A stretch of DNA of 64,000 nt from Thiocystis violascens DSM 198 (lineage in GTDB: Bacteria; Pseudomonadota; Gammaproteobacteria; Chromatiales; Chromatiaceae): positions 372,001 through 436,000 of the forward strand of contig NC_018012.1 of NCBI RefSeq assembly GCF_000227745.2, in the 5' to 3' direction. Below are positions 26,765 to 35,276 of the stretch, piece by piece (positions within the stretch are counted from its first letter, which is position 1; the number at the start of each line of letters is the position of its first letter). The position numbers were made by a program, and so were the translations under genes. The notes below the pieces were generated by a model that did not search any database, was not told the DNA's origin, and saw only the letters and a list, made by a program, of their open reading frames with translations.

Positions 26765-27628
26765 CTAAATCCCCGCCCTTCTCGCCTCGCGCTGATAGTA
26801 AAGCGCTGCGCGCATCAGAGATCTTTCGACCTGAGGATCGAGATTGGCGATGACAAAGCCAGCGGAGAGGGCGCCGGGCCTTGGAGATGGTCGCAGGTTG
26901 ACCAACACCGCTTCGCCGGACAGCGTGCTTCTCAGATCCGGTAACTTCATTCCGATGTACTCGAATCGTGATCCGAGTTGCGTTCGATCAATATCGGTTT
27001 CGTTTAATTCCACGCAAAATCCTTTGACCGAGAGGTCGATGATCTGGGCGCTGAACGCGTTCTCCGATTCCTTGTGCTGGAGTCTGACACGGCGTCGATC
27101 ATGAAGCGGGAGATGCACCCGAAAAATGCCGCGTCTCTGCAGAAAGCTGATTTCAGTTGGATATTGTCCGACATACAAAGGCCGCCCATCTTCGATCGGA
27201 ACCTCGTCGATGGTTATCGAGAAGCGAATCGCGATGCCGCGTAGACTGACATGAAGATGGATACGCTGACCTGGGCCGAGCCGAGCGTGGTCCTCGACTG
27301 GACCGGAGAGATCTAGAGAGAGTCTTGTGCGGGCCGTATCGAGTCGAATCAACACCGATTCGTACAGAGGGCCGTCGGGATCCATCCGTACCCCGATCAG
27401 TACCAGGTGACGATGGATATCGTCGAGAATTGCTGAAATGCGGTTGGGTGTCGTCACCAATTCACCGTGGGCCAGGTGTGCTCGGTCAACCCCGATTTGC
27501 TGGCCTGAGAGTGCCTGACTCAAGATTCCGAATCCTGCGTTGTCTGCATTAGGCTTGGCTGAAGGTGCGGCTGCGTGGAGTTGTCGATTCGGTGCGTCCA
27601 CGTGGATTATAGGTCGCCGAGGTGCCAT
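26765..27628 (-). CDS. ycgR: Flagellar brake protein, YcgR/PilZ family
   Basis: A protein of up to 287 residues with an N-terminal YcgR domain (about 65-150) and a C-terminal PilZ domain. The c-di-GMP binding residues are visible as QRRGIFRVHLPLHDRR and, after a strand, DLSVKGFCVEL. Family members bind the motor when c-di-GMP is high and slow swimming. The start is uncertain. ATG 27628 gives an 80-base overlap with the end of flgN in another frame; a TTG near residue 35 of this frame, preceded by AGGA, would avoid most of it. Position next to flgN/flgM matches other gammaproteobacteria. Confidence 0.85.
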   Translation of the reverse strand: MAPRRPIIHVDAPNRQLHAAAPSAKPNADNAGFGILSQALSGQQIGVDRAHLAHGELVTTPNRISAILDDIHRHLVLIGVRMDPDGPLYESVLIRLDTARTRLSLDLSGPVEDHARLGPGQRIHLHVSLRGIAIRFSITIDEVPIEDGRPLYVGQYPTEISFLQRRGIFRVHLPLHDRRRVRLQHKESENAFSAQIIDLSVKGFCVELNETDIDRTQLGSRFEYIGMKLPDLRSTLSGEAVLVNLRPSPRPGALSAGFVIANLDPQVERSLMRAALYYQREARRAGI

Positions 27629-28055
27629 CGTCACCAATTAGGATGCGTAGCGACGTGGCGACGCGTTTGCGGCCGCGCTCGATCAAGCGTGCATTGGAGC
27701 GATTCATGCCATCGCAGCGGGTACTGGATTCGCGCAGAATCGACCACAGACCGAGAAGCTGGCCGTCGTCGCCCACTCCGGCGAAGAACTTCGTCATGCC
27801 GACCGGCGTGAAGGGGTGATGAGCGAGTGCAACCCATTGCTTTTGAAGGAGCGTTTCTTCTTCGAGTCGCGCGACCAAGTCCCTTTTGCTGGCGAGAACC
27901 CGTAGCAGCGAATCGCTTTCCCGTGTCTCGATGGCGCGGGTTTCCTCCAGCATCGCTGCTTCCAGGTCACCCATCAGTTGAATCGACAGCTTCAGCGATT
28001 GGGCAAACTGGGCCGCGGTATTGGGGAGCGCCAGGTTGGGGTTTGCACGATCCAT
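27549..28055 (-). CDS. flgN: Flagellar hook-filament junction chaperone FlgN
   Basis: A 168-residue helical protein (LSIQLMGDLEAAMLEETRAIETRESDSLLRVLASKRDLVARLEEE) with the FlgN pattern of a long first helix and a tail segment RSNARLIERGRKRVATSLRILIG. It chaperones FlgK and FlgL, both encoded in this window. ATG 28055 has GAGAGA upstream; a longer frame starts at 28106. It follows flgM and its 3' end overlaps the ycgR frame. Confidence 0.85.
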   Translation of the reverse strand: MDRANPNLALPNTAAQFAQSLKLSIQLMGDLEAAMLEETRAIETRESDSLLRVLASKRDLVARLEEETLLQKQWVALAHHPFTPVGMTKFFAGVGDDGQLLGLWSILRESSTRCDGMNRSNARLIERGRKRVATSLRILIGDDGTSATYNPRGRTESTTPRSRTFSQA

Positions 28056-28111
28056 TTCATTCAATCTCTCAGAATGGCGACGGTCGACCGGAAACGCCCG
28101 GCGCATCGAAG

Positions 28112-28417
28112 TCAGGCCAGCAGGCGCTCGAATGCGAGCATCCGATCCGCCAGCCGCTGATTGTCGATGGAATAGCGGCCTTCGGCAATGGCGACCGTGA
28201 GTTCCGCGACCTTTGCTTCGTTGATAGGAACATTGTTCGCTTGATCGCGCGCGGCACTCATAATCCGGGCGGTTTGCGTGAGTGTCACGGGCTCGCCGAT
28301 CGCGCCGGGCGTATTCGGGGTGGACGGCCTGTCGGCGGTTGACGTCACGCGCGGCTTGACCCCCGAGGGAGAGCCTTCGGTGCGGAGGTTGCCGCCAGTC
28401 AGGTTTTTAATGTCCAT
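28112..28417 (-). CDS. flgM: Anti-sigma-28 factor FlgM
   Basis: A 101-residue protein of normal FlgM size. It starts MDIKNLTGGNLR and ends with the sigma-28 binding helices VPINEAKVAELTVAIAEGRYSIDNQRLADRMLAFERLL. It holds FliA inactive until exported through the finished hook. The start was chosen at ATG 28417 because the upstream part of the frame is unlike FlgM. It lies between flgA and flgN in the usual flgAMN order. Confidence 0.93.
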   Translation of the reverse strand: MDIKNLTGGNLRTEGSPSGVKPRVTSTADRPSTPNTPGAIGEPVTLTQTARIMSAARDQANNVPINEAKVAELTVAIAEGRYSIDNQRLADRMLAFERLLA

Positions 28418-28586
28418 GGGCTTAATCCAGGTCGGTTCGGGCTTGCCTTGTTTAACGGCCGGATGAAAGAGAACTGTAGAGGCATTCCCACGGCGGATTA
28501 AATATCCCGCTTCAGCCACGTTTGCGACGACGTTCGTCGGTTTGCGTGGGCTGATGCGATACCGAAATGGCCTGTGCCGCGTCTGA

Positions 28587-28683
28587 CAGAGTTTAAGGCG
28601 ATTTCTGAAGAAGTTTATACCAAATTGATGGACTCAGGACGAACGGGAAATCGGTACAGTCTTTTCCGGAAATTGCCTAAAAA
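28587..28683. repeat. Small palindromic element, AGGCGATTT family (copy 1)
   Basis: The ends TTTAAGGCGATTTCTGAAGAAG (split: TTTAAGGCGATTTC at 28587, then TGAAGAAG) and the complement of TTTTAGGCAATTTCCGG at the right (28667-28683) form imperfect inverted repeats about 20 bp long. The interior holds a segment GGACTCAGGACGAACGG that recurs in the flgH element near 37211. The right end contains the flgA stop codon (28677-28679, minus strand). Other members lie at 31727-31899 and 37046-37260, and a single end lies at 51055-51073. Confidence 0.7.
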
Positions 28684-29423
28684 GCGGTTCGGATCGCTCC
28701 CGAAGGTTCCACATAGCCTTCCACGATGCGCTTAGAGGATTTGTTGCGCACCCGAATGCGCTGTCCGACCGTCCCGGCTTCCAGCGCCTCGCCTTTCATC
28801 CTGACCGTCAGTCCGGGTCTGGCCGAGAACAGGGTGACTTGTTGACCACGCTCGACCAAGGTCCGCTGGGTCACATGGGCGTCAATCAACACCTGCTCCG
28901 GAACCAGCGTTCGTCGCGCCTCCAGGCCAATGATTGGGGCCAGTTCCTGGAAATACCCTCTCGCGAGTTGCGATGTCTCCATGCGCTTCAGCCGCACGTC
29001 GGCGGGTTGAATGACCTGTTGGCGAGAGAGCGGCCGCGCGACGGTCACAACCTCCGTATAGCGCTCCACGCGAAACGGTACAAAGATGGACCAGGCGACA
29101 GGTTCGCTGCAGCGGACATTGACCGTGCCGTTTCCTCCCGTGCGGGCGCCCGGCGCAAGCTCGGAGCTTGGCGCGCGAGCGCAGCGCGCCAAGCGGAGCC
29201 GGCTATCCAACTGACCGATCTCGATGCGCGTCTCGACGCTGGCATCCGTATTTAGCGAATCGGTCAGAAACGCACGCGCCGTCTCCAGGATACGCTCCAG
29301 CGGTTCGCTCGGTTTGTCTGCCGCGCGGATGGTGCCGGCGTTCAGCGTCGCCAATAGAATGACGGTCAAGGAAAGCAGTCGGCGCAAGGCGTGATCGATC
29401 CGATGCGGTCGGGCGTGAGACAT
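28677..29423 (-). CDS. flgA: Flagellar P-ring assembly chaperone FlgA
   Basis: A 248-residue periplasmic protein with a signal peptide (LRRLLSLTVILLATLNAGTIRAAD) and a C-terminal SAF-type domain (RPLSRQQVIQPADVRLKRME, then LVPEQVLIDAHVTQRTLVERGQQVTL and MKGEALEAGTVGQRIRVRN). It helps FlgI form the P-ring. ATG 29423 was chosen because the signal peptide begins there. The frame runs farther upstream without support. It is transcribed away from cheV, across a 431-base gap filled with palindromic repeats. Confidence 0.94.
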   Translation of the reverse strand: MSHARPHRIDHALRRLLSLTVILLATLNAGTIRAADKPSEPLERILETARAFLTDSLNTDASVETRIEIGQLDSRLRLARCARAPSSELAPGARTGGNGTVNVRCSEPVAWSIFVPFRVERYTEVVTVARPLSRQQVIQPADVRLKRMETSQLARGYFQELAPIIGLEARRTLVPEQVLIDAHVTQRTLVERGQQVTLFSARPGLTVRMKGEALEAGTVGQRIRVRNKSSKRIVEGYVEPSGAIRTAF

Positions 29424-29556
29424 GGCGAGTATCCTGCGTGATGTGTTTGACAATCGACAAGCAGGAAATGCGCCTTGCCTTGCGGAAGCCTGGGTTCCTG
29501 GCTGGTACAATCCAGTCCACCCGCTAAGCTATCATGCTGTTAGACTTGAACCACGT

Positions 29557-29822
29557 CTAAACCGCGCCCGGCGCGGTAGGCGATGTTTTATGGATTGAAT
29601 CGACCCCGGAAGCCTCCATGATCGTCGGAGCTGGCGCGGTTTAAAATGTTTAAAAATTAAATCGTTAAACCGCGTCAACGCCGACATCGCAGATGGATGC
29701 CAACTTGGCTGACCGCTCAAAACGACGCATACCGTACCGGACGCGGTTTAGCATGAAATGCGTTGTTTTCGAGTTGGATCGGCCTTGCATGAGCCAACCG
29801 GCGTCGCGGCGGACGCGGTTTA
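29557..29822. repeat. Cluster of three TTAAACCGCG palindromic elements
   Basis: This occupies most of the 431-base flgA-cheV gap. Unit A (29557-29644) and unit B (29665-29750, opposite orientation) each have ends TAAACCGCG and CGCGGTTTA and are separated by a 20-base AT-rich spacer. A third unit follows to 29822, sharing the CGCGGTTTA of unit B. Unit A is clearly related along its length to 48462-48548 (both contain CGGAGCT or TGGAGCT before the right end). Apart from these units I see no gene in 29424-29854. The cheV promoter must lie in or beside the repeats. Confidence 0.85.
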
Positions 29823-29854
29823 CGTGATGGTCAATTTCGATCTGGAGACGTTGG

Positions 29855-30778
29855 ATGAGTCAGTTTATTGACGATATCGATCAGCGCACCCGCATGGTTG
29901 GGCAGAATCGCATGGAATTGCTGCTGTTTCACCTGGGTGGCAAACAGATGTTCGGCATCAATGTCTTCAAGGTTCGAGAGGTGATCGCCAAACCCACGCT
30001 ACGACACCTTCCCGGCTCCAGCCCGACGGTTCGCGGCGTGGCCAACATTCGCGGCAGGACGGTTTCCGTGATCGATCTGGCGCTGGCGATCGGCTTTGCC
30101 GCACGACCGATCGACGATGATCGGGACGCCAAGGTGATCGTCACCGAGTTCAACCGATCGGTCCAGGGTTTCTGGGTGTCCGCGGTGGATCGGATCGTCA
30201 ACGTGAATTGGGAGACGGTCAAGCCGCCGCCACGCGGAACCGAGCGTGAAAGTTATCTGGTCGCGGTCACCGAGGTGGACGACCGGTTGGTCGAAATCAT
30301 CGACGTCGAACGCGTGTTTGCGCAGATCAATCCGCTCAAGTCCGATGTCTCCGACGAGGTGCAGAAACAGGCCGCCATCCTGCCTCATGATCGTCGGATC
30401 CTGGTCGTCGACGATTCGCTGGTCGCGCGCAAACAGATCGAGCGCGCCATCATGGAACTGGGCTTTCGCACCGAAACCCGTTCCGATGGTCGAGCGGCGC
30501 TGGAGTATCTGGAAGAGCTGGCCGCCGCGGACATGGTGGAGTCGTCCATCGAAATGGTCATCGCAGACATCGAGATGCCGCGCATGGACGGGTACACCCT
30601 GACACGCAAGATTCGCGAACATGGCAAGCTGAAGGATCTGCGGGTGATCCTGCATTCATCCTTGAGCGGCCAGTTTAATCACGACATGGTCAAGCGGGCT
30701 GGCGCCGACGATTTTCTGGCGAAGTTCGACCCGGACGAGTTGGCGACGACGGTGCTCAAGTATGCGAAGAAATCCTGA
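29855..30778 (+). CDS. cheV: Chemotaxis protein CheV (CheW domain fused to receiver)
   Basis: A 307-residue protein. Residues about 20-170 are a CheW domain (FGINVFKVREVIAKPTLRHLPGSSPTVRGVANIRGRTVSVIDL), and residues about 180-305 a receiver domain (ILVVDDSLVARKQIE, Asp in MVIADIEMPRMDGYTLT, and Lys in FLAKFDPDEL). CheV couples receptors to CheA and may act as a phosphate sink, which could matter in a cell lacking CheZ. cheV-cheR order before flgB is common in gammaproteobacteria. Confidence 0.96.
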   Translation: MSQFIDDIDQRTRMVGQNRMELLLFHLGGKQMFGINVFKVREVIAKPTLRHLPGSSPTVRGVANIRGRTVSVIDLALAIGFAARPIDDDRDAKVIVTEFNRSVQGFWVSAVDRIVNVNWETVKPPPRGTERESYLVAVTEVDDRLVEIIDVERVFAQINPLKSDVSDEVQKQAAILPHDRRILVVDDSLVARKQIERAIMELGFRTETRSDGRAALEYLEELAAADMVESSIEMVIADIEMPRMDGYTLTRKIREHGKLKDLRVILHSSLSGQFNHDMVKRAGADDFLAKFDPDELATTVLKYAKKS

Positions 30779-30834
30779 TGAACGCAGGCTGTCGCAACCG
30801 ACCTCGATTTCCAGATCACTCCTAAGGTTCAGCC

Positions 30835-31647
30835 GTGATTGATGCGCAGGATTACGCCGAGTTTTCCCGATTCCTCTCCGACTGTTGCGGTCTGGTGCTC
30901 GGCGAGAACCGCCAATATCTCGTCTCCAGTCGTCTGTCGCGTCTGCTCGACGAATTTTCGTTCGCGAAAGTTGAAGATTTGCTGAAGGCGTTGCGGCGTT
31001 CCGCCAATCCCACGCTGAAATCCCGCGTGATCGATGCGATGACGACCAACGAGACATCCTGGTTTCGCGATAACTATCCCTTTGATATCCTTCGTCAAAT
31101 CGTGCTTCCTGAACTGGCGGCCAAGCAAAAGCCGATCCGGATCTGGTCGGCGGCCTGCTCCAGCGGCCAGGAGCCCTACAGCATCTCCATGATCGTTGCG
31201 GAATGGGAAGGAAGCTATCCGCCCAAGACCGCGAGCGTCAGTATTTTGGCGACGGATCTTTCGGAAAGCGTGCTGGCCGATGCCCGCGCCGGTGTCTATG
31301 ACGGGCTGAGCATCGTGCGCGGACTCAGTCCCGAGCGTCGGCAGCGTTTTTTCGAGTCGATCGAGAACGGGCATCGGATCAAGCCGGAGATTCAGCGCCG
31401 GGTGCGTTTTCAGAAGCTCAATCTGATGGAATCCTACGCGACGCTCGGTAAATTCGACATCGTCTTCTGTCGCAACGTCCTGATCTATTTTTCGGCCGAA
31501 ACCAAGCGTCGGATCTTTGACGGAATCGCCCGTCAGATGGATCCTGGCGGCTATCTGTTTGTCGGCGCGTCCGAAGCGGTCGGCTCCTACACCGAAGCCT
31601 TCGAGATTCTGCGCACGCCGCAAGGCTCCATGCTGCGTCGGCGTTAA
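30835..31647 (+). CDS. cheR: Chemotaxis protein methyltransferase CheR
   Basis: A 270-residue SAM-dependent enzyme that methylates receptor glutamates. The N-terminal helical domain has MTTNETSWFRDNYPFD, and the SAM-binding region has IWSAACSSGQEPYSI, ILATDLSESVLADARAG and FDIVFCRNVLIYF. It starts with GTG, since no in-frame ATG lies near it. Its stop codon TAA (31645-31647) is part of the TTAAACCGCG end of a palindromic element. Confidence 0.96.
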   Translation: MIDAQDYAEFSRFLSDCCGLVLGENRQYLVSSRLSRLLDEFSFAKVEDLLKALRRSANPTLKSRVIDAMTTNETSWFRDNYPFDILRQIVLPELAAKQKPIRIWSAACSSGQEPYSISMIVAEWEGSYPPKTASVSILATDLSESVLADARAGVYDGLSIVRGLSPERRQRFFESIENGHRIKPEIQRRVRFQKLNLMESYATLGKFDIVFCRNVLIYFSAETKRRIFDGIARQMDPGGYLFVGASEAVGSYTEAFEILRTPQGSMLRRR

Positions 31648-31730
31648 ACCGCGTCTAGAGCGAAATGCGTAATTTTCAGTTTGTGTTTGATTTTGGGGAT
31701 TTTATCGACATCGGTGGAGACGCGGTTTAG
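31644..31730. repeat. TTAAACCGCG palindromic element, single copy after cheR
   Basis: An 87-bp unit between TTAAACCGCG (31644-31653) and CGCGGTTTAG (31721-31730). It matches the reverse complement of 48570-48653 along most of its length, including AGAGCGAAATGCGTAATTTTCA, written here as AGAGCG-AAATGCG-TAATTTTCA. The cheR stop codon is inside the left end. Confidence 0.85.
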
Positions 31731-31899
31731 ACGATTTCCTGAAAAGTTCATCTCTGCGCTCGGATCGAATAGACAGGATTTCGCAGGATGAACAGGATAG
31801 AAGTCATTGTTTTCAACCCTGTGAATCTTGAAAAATCCTGTTAATCTCGTCCATTTGAAGCGTTGATTCCGATAGGAATTTCCCCGGAAATCGCCCTAA
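31727..31899. repeat. Palindromic element, AGGCGATTT family (copy 2), with CAGGAT repeats
   Basis: The left end TTTAGACGATTTCCTGAAAAG starts in the last bases of the preceding element. The right end (GGAATTTCCCCGG then AAATCGCCCTAAA) runs into the TAAACCGCG of the next one. The interior carries partly inverted CAGGAT-type repeats (ACAGGATTTCGCAGGATGAA near 31770 and AAAAATCCTGTTAAT near 31830), a pattern I have seen between genes of other proteobacteria. No gene is visible in 31648-32048. Confidence 0.6.
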
Positions 31900-31934
31900 A
31901 CCGCGTCCGGTATGACGACTGGTTGGCGGTTTAA
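31897..31934. repeat. Short TAAACCGCG palindromic element (38 bp)
   Basis: TAAACCGCGTCCGGTATGAC at the left and GGTTGGCGGTTTAA at the right form a shortened member of the same family, as though the middle of a full unit had been lost. It lies 48 bases before the sigma-54 promoter of flgB. Confidence 0.7.
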
Positions 31935-31981
31935 ATCCGGTCACTGGAAGCCTTGCTTTCGCTTTTCCCTCCCGCGTCTAC

Positions 31982-31997
31982 TGGCGCGCGGCTTGCA
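31982..31997 (+). promoter_or_regulatory. Sigma-54 promoter before flgB
   Basis: TGGCGCGCGGCTTGCA matches the RpoN consensus TGGCACG-N4-TTGCA at nearly all positions, with GG and GC ten bases apart. It lies 51 bases before the flgB start and reads toward it. In polar flagellates the flgBCDE rod-hook operon is activated by RpoN with a FleQ/FlrC-type activator, so position and sequence agree. Confidence 0.82.
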
Positions 31998-32048
31998 TGA
32001 TCTCCCGCAAAGAGATTGACGGGTCATTGCAACCCATGAGCCGCACCC

Positions 32049-32456
32049 ATGAGCCTTTCACTCGATAAAGCCTTTGGCATCTTGCCAGCGTCGGTCAAGC
32101 TTCAGGATCGGCGCGGCGAATTGCTGGCCTCCAATCTGGCCAACGCCGATACCCCGAACTACAAATCACGCGATTACGATTTCAGGGGCACCCTGGCGGC
32201 GATCGAAGGCCGGGGCAAGGGGTTGGCATTAGCCCAAACGCAATCCAATCACCTGCCGCTGCCCGGTCAACCGGACGTCAATACCGTGCCCGATATGCTC
32301 TATCGCATTCCCGCGCAGCCGGCCCTCGACGGCAATACCGTCGACCCGCAGCTGGAGCGGGCGGCCTTTGCCGAAAACGCCATGCATTATCAGAGCACGC
32401 TTGAATTCCTGAATCGACGCGTGTCGGGTATCCGCGCCGCCCTGCGAAAGGAATAA
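32049..32456 (+). CDS. flgB: Flagellar proximal rod protein FlgB
   Basis: A 135-residue rod protein with the N-terminal rod signature LLASNLANADTPNYKSRDYDF and a C-terminal helix ending FLNRRVSGIRAALRKE. It starts the rod-hook operon behind a sigma-54 promoter. Several ATG codons are close together. 32049 fits the family start, and flgC follows four bases later. Confidence 0.95.
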   Translation: MSLSLDKAFGILPASVKLQDRRGELLASNLANADTPNYKSRDYDFRGTLAAIEGRGKGLALAQTQSNHLPLPGQPDVNTVPDMLYRIPAQPALDGNTVDPQLERAAFAENAMHYQSTLEFLNRRVSGIRAALRKE

Positions 32457-32460
32457 CGCC

Positions 32461-32880
32461 ATGAGCAATCTGTTCAGCATCTTCAATACCTCGGCCTCGG
32501 CGCTCACGGCGCAATCGATCCGGCTCAATACCGTGGCCTCCAATCTGGCCAACGCCAGTACCGCCGCCAAGACGCCGGAAGAGACCTACAAGTCGAAACA
32601 GGTTCTGTTCCAGACGATTCTGGACCGAGAGGATCCTGATCGGGCCGCCATGCCGGTGCGGGTTGCTGACATCGTCGACTCTCCGGCGCTGCCCATCCCG
32701 ACCTATGAGCCGAATCACCCCCAGGCCAATGATGACGGCTATGTCTTTCGGCCCGCGATCAGCGTGGTCGAGGAAATGGCCAACATGATGTCGGCCTCGC
32801 GCAGTTACGAGGCCAATGTGGAAGTCATGAATACCACGCGGCAATTATTGGAACGCACGCTGCGGGTCGGTCAGAGTTAA
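32461..32880 (+). CDS. flgC: Flagellar proximal rod protein FlgC
   Basis: A 139-residue rod protein with LFSIFNTSASALTAQSIRLNTVASNLANAST at the start and the conserved C-terminal MMSASRSYEANVEVMNTTRQLLERTL. Its stop codon (TAA at 32878-32880) lies in TTAAACCGCG at 32877-32886, the left end of a palindromic element. No matching right end was seen in the 107-base gap before flgD. Confidence 0.95.
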   Translation: MSNLFSIFNTSASALTAQSIRLNTVASNLANASTAAKTPEETYKSKQVLFQTILDREDPDRAAMPVRVADIVDSPALPIPTYEPNHPQANDDGYVFRPAISVVEEMANMMSASRSYEANVEVMNTTRQLLERTLRVGQS

Positions 32881-32987
32881 ACCGCGTGCAGTGTGAATCA
32901 ACCGTGACGTGCGTTGCGCAACCCTAGGCGAACGTCCATTGCGCGAACAACGCGCACCCTATTGGATACAGTGTCGGAGAACAGACC

Positions 32988-33665
32988 ATGGCGGAAATAT
33001 CCTCGGATGTCTTGAGCGGACTGGGGCTGACGAGTTACGGGGCTCAGACCGCCAAGGAGAGCAGCGGCACACTCGGACAATCGGATTTTCTCAAACTGAT
33101 GACCACGCAACTGGCTACTCAGGATCCGATGAAGCCGATGGAAAACGGCGATTTCCTCAGTCAGATGGCCCAATTCTCGACCGTCACCGGCATTGAGGCG
33201 CTGACCGAGAAATTCGGTGCCTTGTCGCTGTCGCTCAATCAGGGGCAGGCGTTACAGGCGGCCGCGCTGGTGGGTAAGGAGGTTCTGTCGCCCGCGACCA
33301 AGTCTCAACTGGACGCGGGACAGGGCATGCGGGGGTCGGTCGGGTTAAGCGCGTCGGTGAATCAATTGACGGTTGGTGTCTACGATTCCACTGGCCAACT
33401 GATGCAGACTCTGGATTTGGGCGCCCAGGCATCGGGCATGGCCGACTTTACCTGGGATGGACTCACGTCCGATGGGCAGCCCGCGCCCGAGGGTATTTAT
33501 GAATTTCGCGCCACCGCTTCCAGCGGCGACGCTTCGGCGGCGGTCGAGACCTTTCTTGGAGGTCAGGTGCAAAGTGTGACCGCCGACTACGCCAGCGGCG
33601 GTCTGATTCTCAATGTACAGGGTTTGGGCGGGGTCGCATTCGGCGATGTTGCCCGGATTGGCTGA
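32988..33665 (+). CDS. flgD: Flagellar hook scaffold (cap) protein FlgD
   Basis: A 225-residue protein with the conserved N-terminal segment SDFLKLMTTQLATQDPMKPMENGDFLSQMAQFSTVTGIE and a C-terminal FlgD Ig-like/Tudor region (LGAQASGMADFTWDGLTSDGQPAPEGIYEFRATA). It caps the growing hook. It is followed by flgE after 74 bases. Confidence 0.95.
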   Translation: MAEISSDVLSGLGLTSYGAQTAKESSGTLGQSDFLKLMTTQLATQDPMKPMENGDFLSQMAQFSTVTGIEALTEKFGALSLSLNQGQALQAAALVGKEVLSPATKSQLDAGQGMRGSVGLSASVNQLTVGVYDSTGQLMQTLDLGAQASGMADFTWDGLTSDGQPAPEGIYEFRATASSGDASAAVETFLGGQVQSVTADYASGGLILNVQGLGGVAFGDVARIG

Positions 33666-33739
33666 AGCCGGGGATCGTCGCGTTGCGCATTCGCGCCGGT
33701 TGAGCGTTAACCACCCAATATTCACGAGGGAGCAACCTC

Positions 33740-35194
33740 ATGGCTTTTAACATCGGATTGAGCGGACTGACCGCTGCGGCCGCGGATCTCAAGGTGACCG
33801 GCAACAACATCGCGAATGTCGGCACCATTGGCTTCAAAGGATCCCGCGCCGAGTTCGGCGATATCTTCACCCGGTCCTATGGAACCATCGGCAAAACCAA
33901 TATCGGTGCCGGGGTGCGGCTGATCTCCAACAGCCAACAGTTTACCCAGGGGACGCTCGAGTTCACCGACAACAGCCTCGATATGTCCATCACCGGCCGC
34001 GGCTTTTTCGTTCTGAACAGCGCTGGGAGCGACGATAACGTCTATACCCGCGCCGGTGCCTTCCAGGTTGATAATGAGGGATATATCGTCAATAACGGTT
34101 CGCCGCCAATGCGGCTCCAAGGCTTTCCGCCGACCGATCCGACCGATCCCAACAGCCTCTTTCGCACCGGACTGCGGTCCGATATGCAGATCAATCTGGG
34201 CGACTCGCCGCCGAATGCGACGGCCGAGATTGCCGCCCAGCTCAATCTGCGTTCGGATGCGTCGAATCCGATCGACGAGACGGTGGTTCCTCAGACGACC
34301 CCCCCCACGCTCATCGATCCAACAGTTTTATATGTGGCACCTGTGGTAGATCCAGTAACCGGACTGGTAACAACGCCAGCAGTGCCCGGATTCAACATCG
34401 ATGACCCCGATACCTACAACTTTTCGACCTCGACCACGATCTATGACTCGTTGGGGACACCGCGTCCCGTGACGATGTATTTCATTAAGGATGAGGTCAA
34501 TGCGGCTGCTGCAGGCGGTTCCAGTGTGTGGCAGGTCCATGTACAGATGGATGGCGAAAACACGGGCGCCAGTCCTCCGACGTTTCCGACGAACTCGCCA
34601 ATGCAGTTGGAATTCGATACGAATGGTCTGCTGATTCCACCAACAAGCGCCGATTTAACATTCGACATGACAAAATACGATCCGGTGAATGGCGCCACGG
34701 TTGGTGAGGACGATCCGACGCAGCCGGTCCCCCCTCCCTCGACCGTCGGCACCAACATCATTTCGCTCGATTTCACCGGCACGACCCAGTATGGCGAGCG
34801 CTATGCCGTGAGTAGCCTGGAACAGGACGGCTACACCACGGGACGCATCACGGGCGTCGACGCCGACGAGGAAGGCGTGCTCTTCATCCGCTATTCCAAC
34901 GGTCGGGCGCTGCCGCTCGGTCAGGTTGCGCTGGCCGATTTCGACAATCCGCAGGGACTCCAGCAGATCGGCGACACCTCCTGGGCCGAGACCACGGACT
35001 CCGGGGGGCCGGTGATCTTCTCGCCCGGCACCGGCAGCCTGGGAAATATCCAGGGCGGTGCGCTGGAGACCGCGAACGTGGACCTGGCGACCGAACTGGT
35101 CAACCTGATCACCGCCCAGCGCAACTATCAGGCGAATTCGCAGACCATCAGCGCCGCCAATCAAATCACCCAGACGATTCTGAATATCCGGTAA
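33740..35194 (+). CDS. flgE: Flagellar hook protein FlgE
   Basis: A 484-residue hook subunit. The N-terminal D0/D1 region has FNIGLSGLTAAAADLKVTGNNIANVGTIGFKGSRAEF and the C-terminal end has LVNLITAQRNYQANSQTISAANQI. The surface-exposed middle carries several Pro/Thr-rich stretches. Codons between about 34310 and 34680 use more A and T (for example ccaacagttttatatgtggc) than the rest of the gene, which suggests replacement or faster drift of the exposed domain. Confidence 0.95.
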   Translation: MAFNIGLSGLTAAAADLKVTGNNIANVGTIGFKGSRAEFGDIFTRSYGTIGKTNIGAGVRLISNSQQFTQGTLEFTDNSLDMSITGRGFFVLNSAGSDDNVYTRAGAFQVDNEGYIVNNGSPPMRLQGFPPTDPTDPNSLFRTGLRSDMQINLGDSPPNATAEIAAQLNLRSDASNPIDETVVPQTTPPTLIDPTVLYVAPVVDPVTGLVTTPAVPGFNIDDPDTYNFSTSTTIYDSLGTPRPVTMYFIKDEVNAAAAGGSSVWQVHVQMDGENTGASPPTFPTNSPMQLEFDTNGLLIPPTSADLTFDMTKYDPVNGATVGEDDPTQPVPPPSTVGTNIISLDFTGTTQYGERYAVSSLEQDGYTTGRITGVDADEEGVLFIRYSNGRALPLGQVALADFDNPQGLQQIGDTSWAETTDSGGPVIFSPGTGSLGNIQGGALETANVDLATELVNLITAQRNYQANSQTISAANQITQTILNIR

Positions 35195-35276
35195 CGCCCA
35201 CGGGACGCCGGACGCCACGGGCGCGTCCGGCGCGCAGGAGCCGCCCGAGCCGGCCTGACCGCCAGGAGTCACGACC

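Noticed and set aside
28418-28520. Sigma-28 promoter before flgM
   Set aside because: TAAAC and CCGA segments occur in the leader, but neither spacing nor the second box fits TAAA-N15-GCCGATAA well enough to claim.
29768-29800. Sigma-54 promoter before cheV (TGGATCGGCCTTGCA)
   Set aside because: GG and GC are nine, not ten, bases apart, and RpoN promoters do not tolerate that change. It also lies inside a repeat element.
29557-29822. Possible CRISPR or tRNA-like array from the regular AAACCGCG boxes
   Set aside because: Boxes alternate in orientation, inner sequences are related to each other rather than unique, and no tRNA cloverleaf can be drawn.
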